Source: Ganoderma boninense
Taxonomy: Eukaryota > Basidiomycota > Agaricomycetes > Polyporales > Polyporaceae
Assembly: GCA_002900995.3 (NCBI GenBank)
Contig: CM035306.1
Location: 1,488,001-1,552,000, forward strand
Direction of reading: 5' to 3'
DNA length: 64,000 nt
Part shown: positions 58,842-64,000 of the stretch, piece by piece
Layout: each line of letters opens with the position of its first letter
Numbering within the stretch: position 1 is the first letter of the stretch
Notes under the pieces: model-generated
Seen by the model: only the letters and a program-made list of their open reading frames with translations
Told to the model about the DNA's origin: nothing
Database searches by the model: none
Translations under genes and position numbers: made by a program

Positions 58842-59748
58842 GAGAGATGTGGATGTAAGATTGAGGAGGAAGACCGTACCCCCACCCTGGGTCCTTTTAA
58901 ACGAGAAGCGAGCAAAGGCCTATGACGAGAGGAACAAACGTCCTTGACCATAGACCGTACAAAGAAATCCCGAGGGGGCACACCATGGCCACGGTAGCAT
59001 TGATCCTAAGTGTCGTAGCTGAGACAGAGATCATGGCGGGGGGTCGGGGTCGTGGGGAGGTCGAGCGGAGGGGGTCGATGGCCGTGGTCGGAGCCAGGAC
59101 AGGACCAGGACTATAGGATCCGATGAGACGAGCCATTAGGCGCCTGAAACGCGGCAATCTGCGAGCCCAGGCAGCGTTGGTGCTGGTGTCCCGCAACCAA
59201 TAGCCCGTACTCGATCGTATAGCCTGTGAGTAACGTCCTACTCCATCTAACCGACATCGCGCATACTTACCTTTGTACATGGTCCTCTCTAGGTCGGCCG
59301 TGGCACAAGCACCACACCTAGGCGCGAGCCGTATCGCATACATCACCTGCCCCGGCCCCGGCCCCTGCTCGAGTCAAAGCTCCAGTCCGAGCCCCAGAGT
59401 CATCGCCGCGGAGAAGCGGGAGCGCATACTGTACTGTTGGACGGCGACAGCAACCTCGCGGAGCACCTCACGGTCAACTCGCTGTCTCGTCGGGGGACGG
59501 CAAGGGAAGAACTAAATGTGAGTGCTTTTGGCCCTTTTTTTCCCTCCTTTCATACCCTATGCATCATTCATGCTTTCCGTCACGGCTGCTTGCTCGGGAC
59601 ATCGGTGGGGAGCAACAGTCCTGGCAGAGATGCTTTCGAACACAAGTCTCCATCTCGGCTTCTGGACTAGGAGGTTGACCGACTCTATGCCTAGGAACCC
59701 CGGGACTCAACGTCGGCGATGAGGTGCCCACCGGCGGGACGATGCGGT

Positions 59749-59808
<60 letters not shown>

Positions 59809-60133
59809 ACACGGGTGCACGCGAAGAGGAAGCGGGCGAGTAGAGGGGATGAGAGTCGAGCTGGAGGTCGTTGAGATTCCTAGTGAGCCGGAGGTTAAAG
59901 GAGAGGAGGGGCATGATGACGACGATTAGAAGCAGACGAGGAGCCGGGGTAAGTCATGCTTGGCATCACGCTACACTAGGTGGCTATATGCTGCATACTC
60001 ACCCTTCGCTGCGTACCCAGAGCTGTTGGCGCGGAGTGGAGACGGCCGAACCCACCTCTTATCGCCGGATCGAGCACGACTTCGCTCCCGTCTCTGAAGA
60101 TGCGAACGCGTGCCAGTACTGCTGCGAGCGTGG
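58032..60133 (-). repeat. 2.1-kb inverted duplication, right copy (carries RING gene R2)
   Basis: Reverse complement of 36132-38230. It ends about 230 bp from the right subterminal AT-rich block. No target duplication is seen at its edges. Confidence 0.95.
59753..59806. repeat. (CT)n microsatellite
   Basis: Copy of the left (GA)n in the inverted duplication, of nearly the same length. Confidence 0.98.
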
Positions 60134-60359
60134 GCATAAGGCGCGACGCGCACGAGGACTTCTCGACGTCTCCCGCCTGGACAGTCGATATTAATAGTTC
60201 TGCAATGTATGATCAACCATTGTTTATTCACATCAATAGCCAACAATGCATGGTCAACAACTATCTATAGCCATAGCCAATAATCCTTAACACACAAATT
60301 CAATGTGGACCCTCTATAGTGAATAATTAATAGCTAACAATGTATAGTCAAATTTGTAT

Positions 60360-61680
60360 AGTGAACTATCTACAAATGCTCAATAGCTAACAATCTATGG
60401 TCATTCAACTGTTTATAGTCAACCTTCTACAGTCAATAGCCAACTGTTTATAGTCAACTGTCTATAGTCAATAGCCAATGATTTAGAGTCAATAGCTAAC
60501 AATCTACTGTCTACAAATGATCAATAGCTAATAATAACCTATATTCAATCCTCAATACATAGTCAACTGTCTATAGTCAATTGTTTTTATCTGAGGGGCT
60601 AGTGGGATTGTTGGCTGGAACACTATGAATAATCAATAGGTGACAAAAGACAATAATTGACTAGAGATTATTGACAATAGACTGTACTTTAAATTATTCA
60701 CTAGAGGCTGTTCACTACACAATTTGCTCTATAGAAGCAGCTTATTATATAAAGGACCATACACTAAAAAACATGAAGTGTAGATTATTAACTTCAAGTG
60801 TAGATTTTATATAGTGGTTTATTGTTGAATCATCAATATTCAATTGTAAAGCATAAGGAGAGAATCACACATTGTTGACTATATTAATCTACTCACATAT
60901 ATAAATAGATGCAGTAGCCACAAAAATCTTTACTTCTCCTCTCAAACTTGGGCTTAATTAAGCCTGAACCCAAGCTCAAGTCAATTGTTACTACTATTAA
61001 CAGTAGACTGTTCACCATGTCGCAATACACTACACTGTAAGATTTGCTCTGACTTCAATTATTTTGTTAGCTATTGACTAAAGACAGTTGACTATAAACA
61101 GTCGCATGAACAATTGATTCTCAGACAGTTGACTATAAATCATTGGCTATTGACTATAGACAATTGATATAAATCATTGCTTGACTCTAAATCATTGGCT
61201 ATTGACTATAGACACTTGACTGTAAACAGTTGCATGACCATAGATTGTTAACTATTGACTATAGACAATTGACTATAAATCATTGCTTGACTCTAAATCA
61301 TTGGCTATTGACTATAGACAGTTGACTATAAATCATTGGCTATTGACTATAGACAATTGACTATAAATCATTGCTTGACTCTAAATCATTGGCTATTGAC
61401 TATAGACACTTGACTGTAAACAGTTGCATGACCATAGATTGTTAACTATTGACTATAGACAATTGACTATAAATCATTGGCTATTGACTATAGACACTTG
61501 ACTGTAAACAGTTGCATGACCATAGATTGTTAACTATTGACTATAGACAGTTGACTATAAATCATTGGCTATTGACTATAGACAGTTGACTATAAATCAT
61601 TGCTTGACTCTAAATCATTGGCTATTGACTATAGACAGTTGACTATAAATCATTGGCTATTGACTATAGACAGTTGACTA
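60360..61680 (+). repeat. Right subterminal block: inverted tandem arrays around a unique core
   Basis: The same composition as the left block: short array, unique core (TCTGAGGGGCTAGTGGGATT at about 60590), then a long opposite-sense array up to 61680. Core and arrays read in the same direction as on the left. Small differences include GTCGCATG versus GTCGTATG and different array copy numbers. Confidence 0.85.
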
Positions 61681-62742
61681 CTAATGAAAAGCCACAATCT
61701 GCAGTTGATCTCATTGGGTCTCTGAGGTTGGCAAAATAAGTGATATCAGTATGAAGTGTTGGATTTCTGTATTAATAAAATCAAAGTGTAGTCTTAAGAT
61801 TGTTTTAGAGTAAAGTCATTCTATTACCTCTGCTCATCAAGAATCTAGATTTAAATACTATCAGGGCATTTTCTCAAGACTCTATTTTGATAGGTTCACA
61901 ATGTTATCTTAGACTGATATCTAAATACTCTCTCTGACTGTACTACAGATGTAGTCACTAAAGTGGATCAAAGTCAAGTCATACTATAATAAGTAGCTTA
62001 TGTTTCAATAGTTTTACCTAGAACATTTTAATCAGACTTGAAGCTAGTATCTAAATCTTATTACCACTTATTAATGTCAAGATCTTAGTAAAGTCTTATA
62101 GAAGTACCAATACAAATCTGGGAACTGATTATAACAAGTCTTGATTATATAGAGACTTGTATTACAATATGATTACAGCAAAATCATAATACTATTATAG
62201 TAAGATCATAAGTTTCACTAGGAACATAGGATAGATCTTACTATAAATGGTCTCATAACAAAATCATGCAACTATATATGACCTTTCTAACACTGTATTC
62301 AAGGTAAGGTCACAATAATACTCTGTATTATATGACTAATCTGATCACTGTATGACCACCATAAACAAGAAGACTCTATTATGAAAAATGCCTCTGTTAG
62401 ATCTTATAGATGTACGTGATCACATTCAGATAGATCCCACTGATGTAGGCTTAACCCAGATGTATCTTGATATAAATATTAGCCTGCAAAGGTCAGAAGA
62501 TATAGTCAAACAGCTTTCTAAGTTGAATCACTGCTATAAGCCAGATATAATCTTAAGTGGTATTATAGTTTCTTCACTGACTTTTCCTGGTATTTATAAT
62601 TGATTATAGGCAGCATTTATGGAATAATCATTGTAAATAAAGTCTCAAATAACATCCGTGCACTTATTGAGATCTTATTAAATCACTTTTCACTATAAGT
62701 TCTTGATAGGATCAGCGATCTTATTGATATTTGCCCACGGTG
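61681..62742 (-). repeat. Outer terminal inverted repeat, right copy
   Basis: Reverse complement of 14571-15634. It starts CTAATGAAAAGCC inside and ends TTTGCCCACGGTG at the outer edge. Homology stops abruptly at 62742. Confidence 0.9.
62388..62603 (+). CDS. 71-aa ORF in the right terminal repeat
   Basis: The translation equals that of the left copy (14710-14925). It reads inward-to-outward toward the terminus, as the left copy does. Confidence 0.25.
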   Translation: MPLLDLIDVRDHIQIDPTDVGLTQMYLDINISLQRSEDIVKQLSKLNHCYKPDIILSGIIVSSLTFPGIYN

Positions 62743-62745
62743 ATG
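62743..62745. repeat. Candidate target-site duplication, right copy (ATG)
   Basis: Partner of the ATG at 14568-14570, directly outside the right terminus. Confidence 0.45.
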
Positions 62746-63141
62746 GTCTTGTCATCAGGTCAGACCAGCGTCACTTCTGAGATTTCCACGGAGCTCTAAG
62801 GCCGCTCGCTGGGATAAGATGTCGGATGTAGGGTGCGCCAACTTCTGTGGTCCACGGAACAGAGGAATTCTAGATAGTCTGGCGTATTTCAGTGCGACAT
62901 GGACAGTTGGGAAGAGAGCGTCGGGGGTTTCGGGGGAAGGAAGAGGAGGAGGGAACACGGGCGGGACGGGTCAGGCGCCGAGGCTGTGGCTTGCTGAGGC
63001 GAGAGCGCGCCCGACAGCCTCTGACTTACAACGACCATCACTTCAAGTTCCCCGCCGGTCCCGTCCCCTTCTCCTCCCTCCCTCCCGACTCTTCCTCCAT
63101 ATAATCTTCCTCGGAGCTCAGCTCGATCCCTTCCTCCCGCC
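62743..63141 (+). promoter_or_regulatory. RSP5 upstream region truncated by the block
   Basis: Only 399 bp separate the right terminus from the RSP5 start codon. There is a TATA-like CCATATAATC at 63098 and CT-rich DNA (63060-63140), common upstream of fungal housekeeping genes. A 67-codon minus-strand frame here has no motif. Confidence 0.45.
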
Positions 63142-64000
63142 ATGTCGGCAGCTCAGGGTGGCCCGTACGTTTTCTCCCCCTCCATTCTGTTCCACCCGTG
63201 CCTAACCTCCTCCCAGGAAGCGCATCAGGATTACAGGTATGTTTCCTGCTTATCTCAACCCAGCCTTGCCCTCATTCGTGCCCAGTCGTCGCTGCCGATG
63301 GCTTGTCCAAGCGCGAGGTGTTCCGTCTTCCCGACCCCTTTGCCGTCATCACGGTAGATGCGGAGCAGACACACACGACCAGCGTCATGAAGAAGACCCT
63401 CAACCCGTACTGGAACGAGAGCTTTGACATGTGTGTTTGCCTGTCAGATCTCCTCGAATACCGTTCCTAACCCATCGATAGCACCGTGAAAGACTCCTCC
63501 GTGATCGCTGTCCAGATCTTCGACCAGCGCAAGTTCAAGAAGCGGGATCAGGGATTCCTGGGAGTCGTCAACGTTAAAGTCAGCGATGTCATTGACTTGG
63601 AGTTGGGAGGGCATGGTGCGTGTTTCCTGCATCTCTGGGGCCGTCTGCACCACTCTATCCGAGACATCGCCCTTGCGCCTCACCATGTTCCCACCGGACT
63701 GCTCTGATACGATGCCAAACGGGGGTTCTGGTGGACCTCTGCTATGCATGCGTTATTCTTAGAGGTAACGGGCTCCTACGCGTCTGCGCTTTGACTGTGC
63801 GGTCATGTGCATGGCTCGCCACACGGCAGATCCTCACTGTGCTGCGGAGGGCCCCTCTTGTCAGGTTCTTCCAAACACCATGTTTACCACTTTTTTCTTG
63901 GCAGAAATGCTCACTTTGGACCTGAAGAAGTCCAACGACAATCTTGTTGTGCATGGGAAGCTTATCATTTACCTCTCCACTAATGTCAGCCAGCCCATCA
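63142..64000 (+). CDS. RSP5: Rsp5/NEDD4-type HECT ubiquitin ligase, N-terminal C2 domain (partial)
   Basis: Start ATG 63142 ([21 protein letters not shown]). Four GT-AG introns join a C2 domain ([95 protein letters not shown]). The Asp of LPDPFA and later acidic loops fit a Ca/phospholipid-binding C2. The sequence is that of the fungal Rsp5 N-terminus, whose WW and HECT domains would follow beyond the window. It ubiquitinates membrane transporters and endocytic cargo. No frame break in the visible part. Confidence 0.95.

Overview
The window looks like nuclear DNA of an agaricomycete (mushroom or polypore type) basidiomycete. The genes are split by many 45-90 bp GT-AG introns, the exons are fairly GC-rich, and the families fit that group: a FunK1-type fungal kinase, an F-box-like protein, a DUF7025-type AAA ATPase, a Tnp2/CACTA transposase and an Rsp5-type HECT ligase.

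Left arm (1-14,570), ordinary chromosome. A FAR-17a/AIG1-like membrane protein (208-1398, -) is followed by phosphomannomutase (3105-4248, -, with one GC-AG intron), an F-box-like/LRR protein (4665-6289, +), a disrupted FunK1 kinase (about 6643-9322, +) and an AAA+ ATPase (10270-12931, -). The F-box, FunK1 and AAA genes all have reading-frame breaks, mostly at short homopolymers.

Centre (14,571-62,742), a 48.2 kb accessory block. Both ends carry the same AT-rich sequence of roughly 1.06 kb in inverted orientation, starting CACCGTGGGC, with a candidate target-site duplication outside (ATG directly at the termini, or GTCAT a few bases further out). Inside each terminus is an AT-rich block of about 35-bp repeats around a unique core. 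The core has the SAME orientation at both ends, as if one end had flipped. Between the termini lie an apparently intact Tnp2-type transposase (38.4-42.7 kb), a checkpoint-type FHA kinase, a WD40/transmembrane protein, six paralogous alpha-helical proteins with a shared exon plan, two paralogues of a gene ending in an NVHVARGR motif, three RING-coiled-coil proteins (two in a 2.1 kb inverted duplication), a His/Gln-rich repeat protein and several unrecognised multi-exon genes. A perfect 363-bp inverted repeat brackets a further 9.1 kb. I read the whole block as a candidate giant CACTA-like transposon, or a nested composite, that carries cargo gene families.

Right arm (62,743-64,000). The 5' end of an Rsp5/NEDD4-type ubiquitin ligase starts 400 bp beyond the right terminus and runs off the window. 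Without the block, the AAA gene and RSP5 would be divergent neighbours, so the block sits in their shared upstream region.

Exon joints were read by eye from splice signals and frame continuity. Coordinates of multi-exon genes are outer limits, and genes without a recognised family are described only by what is visible.
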